The position numbers were made by a program, and so were the translations under genes. A DNA stretch of 46,350 nt. It comes from Actinomycetota bacterium. GTDB taxonomy: Bacteria > Actinomycetota > Thermoleophilia > Gaiellales > Gaiellaceae. Under the pieces are notes generated by a model, which worked only from the letters and a program-made list of their open reading frames with translations, had not been told where the DNA came from and did no database searches. Location: contig VAXO01000041.1 of the NCBI GenBank assembly GCA_005888435.1, positions 1-46,350 on the forward strand, read 5' to 3'. This document shows positions 1 through 6,065 of this stretch, in pieces; position 1 is the first letter of the stretch; the number at the start of each line of letters is the position of its first letter.

Positions 1-90
1 GCAGGCGTCGAGCCGGAGTCCCGCGCGTCCGAGACGGTCGGAACCCCACGGATCGTGGACGACTCGCAAGCTGCGCTTGCGAGCCGGTAA
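1..90 (+). other. Open frame to the window edge, possible 3' end of an upstream gene
   Basis: Frame 1 is open from the first base to a TAA at 88-90 (29 codons, ending ...IVDDSQAALASR). Its last third coincides with the first stem of the hairpin cluster. It may be the C-terminus of a gene entering from the left or chance; no family is recognisable. Confidence 0.2.
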
Positions 91-250
91 GGGGTAACTC
101 GCTTCGCGGGGGAACGCGCGCGGGCCGAGCCCGTGCGCTCCAAGGGCGGTCGGCTGGTCCCTTACGTGCGGCGCGAGCATGCTTCGCGTGCTCGCCTCGC
201 ATCAGTTCGCCTGCGCGTAAGCCGCGCTTTGCGCTGGCTTACGCTGCGGC
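60..250. repeat. Hairpin-dense intergenic repeat (copy A)
   Basis: No gene is visible in 91-300. The stretch holds successive stem-loops: a perfect 9-bp stem CTCGCAAGC/GCTTGCGAG at 63-83, a CGC-TT-GCG element near 100-108, a 10-bp stem GCGCGCGGGC/GCCCGTGCGC with loop CGA at 116-138, a 7-bp stem GCGAGCA/TGCTCGC at 173-195, and GCGTAAGCC/GGCTTACGC at 215-244 whose loop contains GCGC-TTT-GCGC. The first three, in order and with similar sequence, recur at 30659-30734 after erpA, so this is a dispersed composite repeat rather than an ordinary terminator. Confidence 0.75.
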
Positions 251-287
251 CTTGTTCGTTGCGCGGGGCTTGTGTCTTTCTGTTCGA

Positions 288-300
288 TAGCCTCGTTTGG
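288..300 (+). promoter_or_regulatory. Leaderless -10 element of the epimerase gene
   Basis: TAGCCT at 288-293 is followed by seven bases and then GTG at 301, the start that opens the conserved GIHHLGVAV segment. There is no Shine-Dalgarno sequence. The arrangement matches a dozen other genes here. Confidence 0.5.
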
Positions 301-694
301 GTGGAGGCGCGGGGGATTCATCATCTTGGTGTGGCAGTTGGCGACCTCGACGAGGCGCTCGCGGCTTTTCGGAGCCGAGGTCGAGCACCGCGCCACGGTG
401 GACGACCAGGGTGTGCGGGCCGCTTCGGTGCGGATCGGAGACGGCCGGGTTGAGCTGCTCGAGCCCCTCGAAGAGGACACGCCGGTCGGCCGCTTTCTCG
501 CCAAGCGCGGCCCGGGGATGCACCACGTCGCCTACGAGGTCAGCGACCTGAGCGCGACCCTCGCGGAGCTTGCAGACGCCGGCGCAGACCTGATCGATGC
601 GTCGCCGCGCGAGGGCCTGTTCGGGCTCGAGGTGGCGTTCGTCCACCCGGATTCCGTCCACGGGGTCCTTTCGGAGGTGGTTTCGGCTGGCTAG
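301..694 (+). pseudogene. mce: Methylmalonyl-CoA epimerase, frameshifted
   Basis: The family interconverts (2R)- and (2S)-methylmalonyl-CoA in propionate metabolism and has a vicinal-oxygen-chelate fold. The N-terminal half, with GIHHLGVAVGDLDEALA, is read from GTG 301 in one frame; the rest, from LFGAEVEHRATVDDQGVRA through GPGMHHVAYEV to the stop at 692-694, is in the next frame. The switch lies near 358-372, and compared with the usual ...ALA-(x4)-LFGAEVEH spacing a few residues are also missing, so a deletion of about 10 to 13 bases explains both. The metal-binding His of each half (IHHLG, MHHVA) remains. Either a real inactivating deletion or an assembly error; the intact remainder suggests a recent event. 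Confidence 0.7.
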
Positions 695-944
695 TCCAGA
701 ACGAGTCCGCATCGAGATCGCCTTCGACGGCGGCCAGATCATGGGGGCCCTGCTCACGCCCGCGGGCGCCGACGCGCTCGAGCAGGCGCTGGGTGCCGCC
801 GACGTTCGCGCAGGCGCCGGCGAAGCTGCCCTGTCCCTCGAGGCCGAGGACGGGCGCTACACGATCGCCCTCCAGCGGGTGGTCTACGTCAAGCGCTTCG
901 CCAGGGAGAGCCGCGTGGGCTTCGGCGCCGCGGCTCCGAGTTAG
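687..944 (+). CDS. Small conserved-looking protein, function unknown
   Basis: About 85 residues beginning ...ASPERVRIEIAFDGGQIMGA and ending ...RESRVGFGAAAPS. No ATG, GTG or TTG lies between the epimerase stop and the folded-looking beginning; the options are CTG at 687, overlapping the epimerase stop by eight bases, or ATG at 741, which would drop the strand-like segment VRIEIAFDGG. I prefer CTG 687 because the same pattern occurs for two other genes. Alternating hydrophobic residues suggest a small alpha/beta protein. It is not a family I recognise; its position suggests co-expression with the epimerase and sigma factor genes. Confidence 0.5.
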   Translation: MASPERVRIEIAFDGGQIMGALLTPAGADALEQALGAADVRAGAGEAALSLEAEDGRYTIALQRVVYVKRFARESRVGFGAAAPS

Positions 945-975
945 CCCCACCGCCGAGCGGGGCAATTTGAGGTTG

Positions 976-1536
976 ATGGCGGCTTCGACGGAATCGACCG
1001 CGGAGATCCGCGACCTGGTCGCGCGCGCCCAGGCCGGCGATCGCGAAGCGCTCGAGGAGCTCTACCTCCTTCACTTCGACCGCATCTACAGCTACCTGCA
1101 CATGAGCGTCGGCAACCGCCACGACGCGGAGGACCTGACCACGCAGACGTTCCTGAAGATGCTCGAGTCGATCAAGCGCTTCCGCTGGCAGTCGGCGCCG
1201 TTCGCCGCCTGGCTGTTCCGGATCGCGCACAACCTCGCGATGGACCACTTCCGCGCGTCGCGCCGCTGGCAGCCTGAGGAGGAGGTGCCCGAGCCGCCCG
1301 GCGAGTCGGAACCGTCCGCCGAGCTCGCCGCGTTTCAGTCGATCGGGCGCCAGAGCATGCTCGAGCTGATCGAGAACCTCTCCCAGGAGCAGAAGCAGGT
1401 GCTTACGCTCAAGTTCGTGTTCAACCTGCCGAACGGAGAGGTCGCGACGATCCTCGGGAAGACAGAGGGCGCGATCAAGTCCCTGCAGCATCGCGCGCTC
1501 GTCTCCCTGCAGAAGCAGATCAGCAAAGACAACTAG
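976..1536 (+). CDS. RNA polymerase ECF sigma factor
   Basis: A 186-residue sigma-70 family protein of the extracytoplasmic-function type, which would direct RNA polymerase to a small regulon. Region 2 spans about residues 12-95 (ALEELYLLHFDRIYSYL, DAEDLTTQTFLKML, FAAWLFRIAHNLAMDHFR); region 4 covers about 130-180 with the helix-turn-helix LSQEQKQVLTLKFVFNL...GEVATILGKTEGAIKSLQHR. The linker is acidic and proline-rich. Start ATG 976 is preceded by a weak TTGAGG. Its stop overlaps the next start by one base, so it is co-transcribed with the YchF-like gene; no anti-sigma factor is adjacent. Family confidence is high; target genes are unknown. Confidence 0.9.
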   Translation: MAASTESTAEIRDLVARAQAGDREALEELYLLHFDRIYSYLHMSVGNRHDAEDLTTQTFLKMLESIKRFRWQSAPFAAWLFRIAHNLAMDHFRASRRWQPEEEVPEPPGESEPSAELAAFQSIGRQSMLELIENLSQEQKQVLTLKFVFNLPNGEVATILGKTEGAIKSLQHRALVSLQKQISKDN

Positions 1537-2441
1537 TGGCGCTCGAGGTGGGGATCGTGGGGCTGCCGAGCTCCGGAAAGTCGACGCTCTTCCATGCGCT
1601 CACCGGCGCACGAGCGACCGGCGACGTTGGCATGGCGGCGATCCCGGATCCCCGGCTGAGCCGGCTCGCGGGGGTGATTCACCCGCGCAAGGTCACGCCC
1701 GCGGCGATCCGGATCGTGGAGGTGCGCGGAACCGGACCGGAGCTCCTCGGCAACCTCCGCCAGGTCGACGCGTTGCTCGTCGTCCTTGACGGCTTCTCGG
1801 GCACGCGCGTGCCGGCAGACGACCTGGAGACGCTGCGGCTGGAGCTGCTCGTCGCCGACCGCGACCACGTCGAGCGCAGGCTCGAGCGCGTCGCCAAGCA
1901 GGCGAAGTCGGGCGACCTGAAGCTGAAGCAGGAAGTCGCCGAGCTCGAACGCGTGCTCGCGCACGTCGACGCCGGGGGGACGCTGGCCGACTGGCCGGGC
2001 GACCCGCCCGAGGAGCTCGAGCCGCTCACGACGAAACCGCTCCTCGCGGTCGAGAACGGGCCGGGTGGGATCGACCTGAAGCTCGAGGCCGAGCTGGCCG
2101 AGCTCGGCGACGAGGCAGCGGAGTTCCGCGAGGGCGCGTCCGCGCTCGAGGAGGTCGTGCGCCGGCTGAGCGAGGAGCTCGGGCTGATCAGCTTCTTCAC
2201 GGCGGGCGACAAGGAGACGCGCGCATGGACGCTCCGGCGCGGCCAGTCGGCGCTCGAGGCGGCCGCGACGATCCATTCCGACATCGCGCGCGGCTTCATC
2301 CGCTGCGAGGTGATCCGGTGGGACGACCTCGTCGAGGCCGGCTCGCACGCGGAGGCCGCCCGGGCCGGCCTCCAGCGCCTCGAGGGTAAGACCTACGAGG
2401 TTCAGGACGGGGACGTCCTGAATGTCCGTTTCAACGTCTAG
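1536..2441 (+). CDS. YchF/Obg-like protein with degenerate GTPase core
   Basis: At 301 residues it is about 60 shorter than standard YchF, an ATPase that associates with ribosomes. Kept: a P-loop GLPSSGKST at residues 9-17, the IPDPRL.RLAGVIHPRKVTPAA segment, and a C-terminal TGS domain (LGLISFFTAGDKETRAWTLR; LEGKTYEVQDGDVLNVRFNV). Changed: the switch II region, normally DxAGLVKGASKGEGLG, is absent and replaced by VEVRGTGPELLG, and the usual NxxE nucleotide-specificity segment reads VENGPGG. It could be a divergent paralogue that still binds nucleotide but does not hydrolyse it normally. GTG 1536 overlaps the sigma factor stop (TAGTG). Confidence 0.8.
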   Translation: MALEVGIVGLPSSGKSTLFHALTGARATGDVGMAAIPDPRLSRLAGVIHPRKVTPAAIRIVEVRGTGPELLGNLRQVDALLVVLDGFSGTRVPADDLETLRLELLVADRDHVERRLERVAKQAKSGDLKLKQEVAELERVLAHVDAGGTLADWPGDPPEELEPLTTKPLLAVENGPGGIDLKLEAELAELGDEAAEFREGASALEEVVRRLSEELGLISFFTAGDKETRAWTLRRGQSALEAAATIHSDIARGFIRCEVIRWDDLVEAGSHAEAARAGLQRLEGKTYEVQDGDVLNVRFNV

Positions 2442-2456
2442 CGCCGGTACGGCGCT
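2440..2456. terminator. Bidirectional hairpin between two convergent stop codons
   Basis: AGCGCCG/CGGCGCT, a perfect 7-bp stem with loop GTA, lies exactly between the stop of the YchF-like gene (TAG 2439-2441) and the stop of the cysteine-rich peptide (TAA 2458-2456, minus strand). There is no U-tract. Confidence 0.55.
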
Positions 2457-2506
2457 TAGCAGTCGCAGCCGCAGCCACACCCGCAGCCGCCTTCGCAGCA
2501 GCTCAT
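2456..2506 (-). CDS. 16-residue cysteine-rich peptide, candidate mini-metallothionein
   Basis: The minus strand reads MSCCEGGCGCGCGCDC then TAA: 16 residues with seven cysteines (3, 4, 8, 10, 12, 14, 16), in a CC-x3-C-x-C-x-C-x-C-x-C pattern. The start has an almost perfect Shine-Dalgarno, AAAGGAGGTG, with six bases between GGAGG and ATG. A promoter (TTGACT, 18 bp, TATATA) lies upstream with a 16-bp inverted repeat filling its spacer, and a hairpin follows the stop, so the ORF has all parts of a transcription unit within about 125 bp. It is divergent from arsR-arsC; cyanobacterial smtA/smtB has the same layout of a metallothionein opposite an ArsR-family repressor. A metal- or arsenite-binding role is inference. 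Alternatives: a regulatory leader peptide or a fortuitous ORF, though the Shine-Dalgarno argues against chance. Confidence 0.7.
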   Translation of the reverse strand: MSCCEGGCGCGCGCDC

Positions 2507-2534
2507 CGCGCACCTCCTTTCATCGATGGGGTTC

Positions 2535-2564
2535 TATATAATCGACGAATGTCGATGAAGTCAA
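2535..2564 (-). promoter_or_regulatory. Promoter of the cysteine-rich peptide with embedded operator
   Basis: On the minus strand TTGACT (2564-2559) and TATATA (2540-2535) are 18 bp apart. The spacer contains the inverted repeat ATCGAC-ATTC-GTCGAT (2556-2541). A repressor bound there would block this promoter. A transcript would start near 2528, beside a second palindrome CATCGATG (2521-2528). Confidence 0.65.
2537..2556 (+). promoter_or_regulatory. arsR -10 element and operator; leaderless start
   Basis: A consensus TATAAT at 2537-2542 lies six bases before the arsR ATG at 2549, with no Shine-Dalgarno, so transcription should begin at or next to the start codon. The inverted repeat ATCGAC-GAAT-GTCGAT (2541-2556) overlaps both the -10 and the start codon, which fits autorepression by ArsR. 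Confidence 0.65.
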
Positions 2565-2881
2565 TCGCGACCCTTCCGGCGCTCTGTTGCGGCCCAGCGG
2601 CCGAGCCGCTGGCAGTTCACGAACGCGACCAGCTCGCCGCGCGGTTCAAGGCACTCGCCGATCCGACGCGCGTGGCGATCGTCAACCAGCTCTCCGCCGC
2701 GGACGAGGTCTGCGTCTGCACTCTCGTCGACGCGTTCAACCTGTCGCAGCCGACGATCTCCCACCACCTGAGGATCCTGCGCGAGGCCGGCCTCGTCGAG
2801 TCGACCCGACGGGGCACCTGGGCGTTCTACCGGCTCGTTCCCGACGCGCTCGCCGCGCTGCGCGCGACGCTCGGCGCATGA
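2549..2881 (+). CDS. arsR: ArsR-family metalloregulatory repressor
   Basis: A 110-residue winged-helix repressor of the ArsR/SmtB family, which leaves its operator on binding arsenite, antimonite or a metal. The DNA-recognition helix is in LSQPTISHHLRILREAGLV. The sensor-helix motif EVCVCTL (Cys55, Cys57) is the type-1 thiolate site of arsenic-responsive members. An additional Cys13-Cys14 pair near the N-terminus resembles the N-terminal ligands of CadC-like regulators, so ligand specificity is not certain. ATG 2549 follows TATAAT by six bases; ATG 2555 is an alternative. The stop overlaps the arsC start (ATGA), indicating translational coupling. It probably controls both its own operon and the divergent peptide. 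Confidence 0.93.
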   Translation: MSMKSIATLPALCCGPAAEPLAVHERDQLAARFKALADPTRVAIVNQLSAADEVCVCTLVDAFNLSQPTISHHLRILREAGLVESTRRGTWAFYRLVPDALAALRATLGA

Positions 2882-3249
2882 AGCGCGCGCTCTTCGTCTG
2901 CATCGGCAACGCCGGCCGATCGCAGATCGCCCAGGCGTTCTACGAGGAGCTCGGTGGTGAGGCGCGCTCGGCGGGCTCGCGGCCCGAGTCGCGGCTGCAC
3001 GCAACCGTCGTCGACGCGATGCACGACGTTGGGATCGACATCTCGTCCCGCAGTCCGAAGGGGTTCACCGACGCAGACGTCGAGTGGGCAGACGTCGTCG
3101 TGACCATGGGTTGCGGAGACGTGTGCCCGTTCTTTCCCGGCAAGCAGTACGTCGACTGGGAGCTTCCCGACCCGGTCGCGATGTCGCCTGAGGAGGTACG
3201 CGTGCTGCGCGACGACATCCGCCGTCGCGTCGCCGAGCTAGCCCGCTGA
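2878..3249 (+). CDS. arsC: Arsenate reductase, low-molecular-weight phosphatase fold
   Basis: 123 residues. The phosphatase loop CIGNAGRSQ at the N-terminus (Cys8, Arg14, CX5R) is the catalytic site of ArsC and protein-tyrosine phosphatases, and DP at about residue 98 supplies the acid. The segment TMGCGDVCPFFPG (Cys79, Cys83) followed by DWELPDP resembles actinobacterial arsenate reductases that use mycothiol or thioredoxin; which is used cannot be told from sequence. It would reduce arsenate to arsenite, the species ArsR senses. It overlaps arsR by four bases. The C-terminal end overlaps the convergent transporter gene by 12 bp. No ArsB or Acr3 arsenite pump is in the window. Confidence 0.9.
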   Translation: MKRALFVCIGNAGRSQIAQAFYEELGGEARSAGSRPESRLHATVVDAMHDVGIDISSRSPKGFTDADVEWADVVVTMGCGDVCPFFPGKQYVDWELPDPVAMSPEEVRVLRDDIRRRVAELAR

Positions 3250-4071
3250 GATCAGGACGACGCCGGCGAGCGTCAATGCGATGCCCGCCTCTTGCGAGCG
3301 CGCGACGCGCTCCGACAAGACGAAGCGGGCGAGGATGACCGTGACGATCGGATAGAGCGAGGCGAGCACCGACGTGACGCTGACGAGCCCGCTCGTCGAG
3401 GCCGCGGCGAAGAGGAGATTGCCGAACATGTCGCCGAAGCCGATGAGCGCCAGCCCCGGGAGGACGCGCCGCGGAACGACGATGTTCGGCCGCTTGACCG
3501 CGACCGCCAGCATGATGACGCTCGTCGACGCGATGCGGAAGATCAGGGACGCCCACCAGTAGTCGGCGTTGCCTGCGGCGTGCATGAACGGGAAGTAGCC
3601 GCCGAAACCGATCGCCGCGAGGATCGCCAACCCGACGCCCGCGGCTAGGCGGGCCTCACCGCCGCTCCGCGGCTCCCACGCGGCGAGGAAGACCCCCAGC
3701 AATGCACAGCCGATACCGGCGAGCTGCCAGGCGGAAGGGCTTTCGCCGCTCGCGATGCCCACGATCACCGGCACGACCGCGGAAACGCCGGCGATCGGCG
3801 CGACGATGCTGATCGCGCCCACGGCGATCCCGCGGTAATAGGCGAACAGCCCGAGCGTCCCGGAGATCGCGGCCGGGATCGCGAGCAGCGCGACTGCGTC
3901 CTGGGGGCCGATCCAGCGCACGGCGACGATGACGGCGATTCCGACGAGGCCGCCGAGCTGCACGTACACGAGCGTCCGCAGCGCTCCGAGCTTGCGGCCC
4001 TGCAGCGGCCCGAAGAAGTCCGCGAACCCCCACGACAGGCTCGCGCCCAGCGCGAGAACGATCGCGTCCAT
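3238..4071 (-). CDS. EamA/DMT-family transporter
   Basis: 277 residues with about ten hydrophobic segments in two repeats, as in drug/metabolite transporters. It begins MDAIVLALGASLSWGFADFF, the typical first helix with a conserved Trp-Gly. The second repeat starts around residue 145 (AAGVGLAILAAIGFGGYFPF). Substrate unknown; the family exports amino acids, nucleotides or drugs. It converges on arsC with a 12-bp overlap, so an arsenic role is not implied. ATG 4071 is six bases after a TAGCTT element. Confidence 0.88.
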   Translation of the reverse strand: MDAIVLALGASLSWGFADFFGPLQGRKLGALRTLVYVQLGGLVGIAVIVAVRWIGPQDAVALLAIPAAISGTLGLFAYYRGIAVGAISIVAPIAGVSAVVPVIVGIASGESPSAWQLAGIGCALLGVFLAAWEPRSGGEARLAAGVGLAILAAIGFGGYFPFMHAAGNADYWWASLIFRIASTSVIMLAVAVKRPNIVVPRRVLPGLALIGFGDMFGNLLFAAASTSGLVSVTSVLASLYPIVTVILARFVLSERVARSQEAGIALTLAGVVLISAG

Positions 4072-4083
4072 CAGCTGAAGCTA
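4072..4083 (-). promoter_or_regulatory. Leaderless -10 element of the EamA gene
   Basis: TAGCTT (4083-4078, minus strand), then CAGCTG, then ATG 4071; no ribosome binding site. Confidence 0.5.
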
Positions 4084-4142
4084 CCTAGCACGCGACCGTT
4101 CTTCGAAGTGCGATCGTCTGTCGAATGTGGTTTAGACGGCGA

Positions 4143-4191
4143 GCCGGGCCAAGCCCGGCACGCCTCTAAGCGGCGCCGCCGAGTCGGCGCC
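4143..4191 (-). terminator. Two hairpins after the OB/HD gene
   Basis: The 124-bp gap between the two minus-strand genes contains GCCGGGC/GCCCGGC with loop CAA (4143-4159) and GGCGCCG/CGGCGCC (4172-4191). The second begins about five bases beyond the HD-gene stop. Neither has a U-tract, as is common in GC-rich genomes. Confidence 0.4.
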
Positions 4192-4195
4192 TTCG

Positions 4196-5047
4196 TCAGT
4201 CAGGTACAGGACGCGTTGCGGCGACCGCGTCGAGCTGGTTCGCGTGGTAGAGCACGGCCGCCTCTGCAGTGCGGGCAGCACGCGCATCGTGGTGCACTGC
4301 GATCGCGTGCAGCAGCTCGGCGCGGACGTCCGTCTCGAGCGCGGCCGCGCGTGCCTCGACGAGCCGCAGCCCGAGGTGGACATGCCCGAGCAACCGCCCC
4401 TCGTCGGTTTGGCGGAAGGTCGGCCCGGAGGTGAGCTCGGACGTTCGTCCTATGTCGTGCAGCAACGCTGAGGCGAGGAGAAGGTCTCCGCGCAGGCGTT
4501 GATGCAGCTGCGCCGTCTCCCGGCAGATCGTCGCGACGCCGACCGTGTGCTCGAGCAAGCCTCCGGCGTACGAGTGATGCGTCTCGGCGGCCGGCAGCCG
4601 GCGCAGGGCCGTACGGATCGTCTTGTCGTCGAGGAAGCGCAGCACCGTCGCCCGCAGGCCAGGATGCGAAATCTCGGCCGCGAGGAACTCGAGGAAGCCT
4701 TCGAGCTCGTCCGCGTCGCGCCGCATCGCCGGTGCGAGGTCGGCCGGATCGGCGTCGGGCGCCGCCTCCAGCGCGCGGACGTCGACCTGGAGCCGGTCGC
4801 GGAACTTCTCCACGCGGCCGAGGACCCGCACGGCATCTCCCTCGACGAAGCGCGAATCGAGCAGCTCGACGTCGTGCCAGACCCGAGCGTCGATCCTGCC
4901 GCTCGGGTCGACGAGCTCGAGCGCGAGGTACGGTGCACCGTTCTTCGTCCTCAGCCGCTGCTTGCGCGCAACCGCATAGACGCCTTCCACGACACGCTCT
5001 TCAGCGAGCTCCGCGATCGCGCTCACAGTTGGTAGCTTGACCGTCAT
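4196..5047 (-). CDS. OB-fold plus HD-domain phosphohydrolase/exonuclease-like protein
   Basis: 283 residues. Residues about 18-95 form an OB-fold nucleic-acid-binding domain (KNGAPYLALELVDPSGRIDARVW; FVEGDAVRVLGRVEKFRDRLQ). Residues about 130-270 form an HD domain with HHSYAGGLLEHTVGV and LLASALLHDIGR plus later His residues (GHVHLG; LLHAIAVHHD). This order is that of YhaM-type 3'-5' exoribonucleases, which act on RNA and single-stranded DNA. ATG 5047 shares bases with the divergent DUF1015 ATG at 5046; GTG 5027 is a shorter alternative. Activity is inferred from domain order. Confidence 0.85.
   Translation of the reverse strand: MTVKLPTVSAIAELAEERVVEGVYAVARKQRLRTKNGAPYLALELVDPSGRIDARVWHDVELLDSRFVEGDAVRVLGRVEKFRDRLQVDVRALEAAPDADPADLAPAMRRDADELEGFLEFLAAEISHPGLRATVLRFLDDKTIRTALRRLPAAETHHSYAGGLLEHTVGVATICRETAQLHQRLRGDLLLASALLHDIGRTSELTSGPTFRQTDEGRLLGHVHLGLRLVEARAAALETDVRAELLHAIAVHHDARAARTAEAAVLYHANQLDAVAATRPVPD
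5033..5045 (+). promoter_or_regulatory. Leaderless -10 element of the DUF1015 operon
   Basis: TAGCTT at 5033-5038, seven bases, ATG 5046. The element lies inside the first codons of the divergent HD gene, so the two transcripts would overlap at their 5' ends. Confidence 0.5.
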
Positions 5048-6065
5048 GGCGGATGTCCGGGCTTTCCGAGCAGACCGCTACGACGAGGCGAAGGCGGGCC
5101 CGCTCGGGTCGCTCGTCGCGCCGCCGTACGACGTCATCTCTCCGGCCGAGCGGCGGGAGTACCTGGCCCGGAGCCCGTACAACGTCGTCCACCTGACGCT
5201 GCCGGACGACGAGGCCCAGGCGGCACGCGATCTCGGCGACTGGCGGGCGGAGGGTGTCCTCGCCCGCGATGCGCAACCGGGGGCGTGGCTGCTCTCGCAG
5301 GAGTACACCGGCCCTGATGGTGTGCAGCGCAGCCGTTCGGGCCTCGTCGCGTCGCTGCGCGCCGAGCCGTACGACCGTGGCATCGTGCTGCCGCACGAGC
5401 GCACGCACGCCGGGCCGAAGGAGGGACGCCTGCGCCTGCTGCGCGCGACCCGCACCCAGCTCGAGCCGATCTTCCTCCTCTACGAAGGCGGCTCCGTGGA
5501 GCTCCCCGAGCGCGCTCCCGACCTGCAGAACGGCGGCGACCGGCTGTGGCGGGTCGACGAGGTTCCCGACTTCAGCGACACGCAGCTGCTGATCGCAGAC
5601 GGCCATCACCGTTACGAGACTGCGCTCGCGTACGCCGCGGAAGGAGGCTCGCCCTATCTGATGGTCGTGCTGGTGCCGACTCGCCAGGAAGGGCTGACGA
5701 TCTTCCCGACGCACCGTGTCGCCCAGCACGTCAACGGGGCGCGCGGAACGCCGATCGCCGAGCCGGGCGACGACCTTCCCGGCGTCGTGCTCTACCGGGA
5801 CGGGCACTACGAGCTGCTCGAAAGCGATGCGCTCGACGTCGAGGTCGTGGACCGGCTCGCACCGCACGGAGTCACGTACACCCCGCGCCGTGACGAAGCG
5901 GTCGCTACGGTCGACCGCGGCGACGCCGAGGCGGCGTTCCTGCTGCGGCCGACGCGCATCGACGACGTCTGGGCAGTCGCTCGGCGAGGCGAGACGATGC
6001 CCCAGAAGAGCACCTACTTCTTCCCCAAGCTCACGTCGGGCCTGCTCTTCCATCCGCTTGACTGA
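5046..6065 (+). CDS. DUF1015-family protein
   Basis: 339 residues with the family hallmarks: N-terminal GSLVAPPYDVISPAERREYL, SPYNVVHLTLP, PHERTHAGPKEGRL and the signature LLIADGHHRYETALAYA near residue 190. It ends with the typical KSTYFFPKLTSGLLFHPL. Function is not established; the family is cytoplasmic and often near serine or sugar-phosphate metabolism genes. ATG 5046 is chosen over TTG 5037 because the conserved ADVRAFRADRYD begins just after it and a -10 element precedes it. It heads a run of seven overlapping genes on this strand. Confidence 0.88.
   Translation: MADVRAFRADRYDEAKAGPLGSLVAPPYDVISPAERREYLARSPYNVVHLTLPDDEAQAARDLGDWRAEGVLARDAQPGAWLLSQEYTGPDGVQRSRSGLVASLRAEPYDRGIVLPHERTHAGPKEGRLRLLRATRTQLEPIFLLYEGGSVELPERAPDLQNGGDRLWRVDEVPDFSDTQLLIADGHHRYETALAYAAEGGSPYLMVVLVPTRQEGLTIFPTHRVAQHVNGARGTPIAEPGDDLPGVVLYRDGHYELLESDALDVEVVDRLAPHGVTYTPRRDEAVATVDRGDAEAAFLLRPTRIDDVWAVARRGETMPQKSTYFFPKLTSGLLFHPLD

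Noticed and set aside
3238-4071. EamA transporter as an arsenite efflux pump of the ars locus
   Set aside because: It is on the opposite strand with its own promoter, and the family is not known for arsenite; adjacency alone is insufficient.
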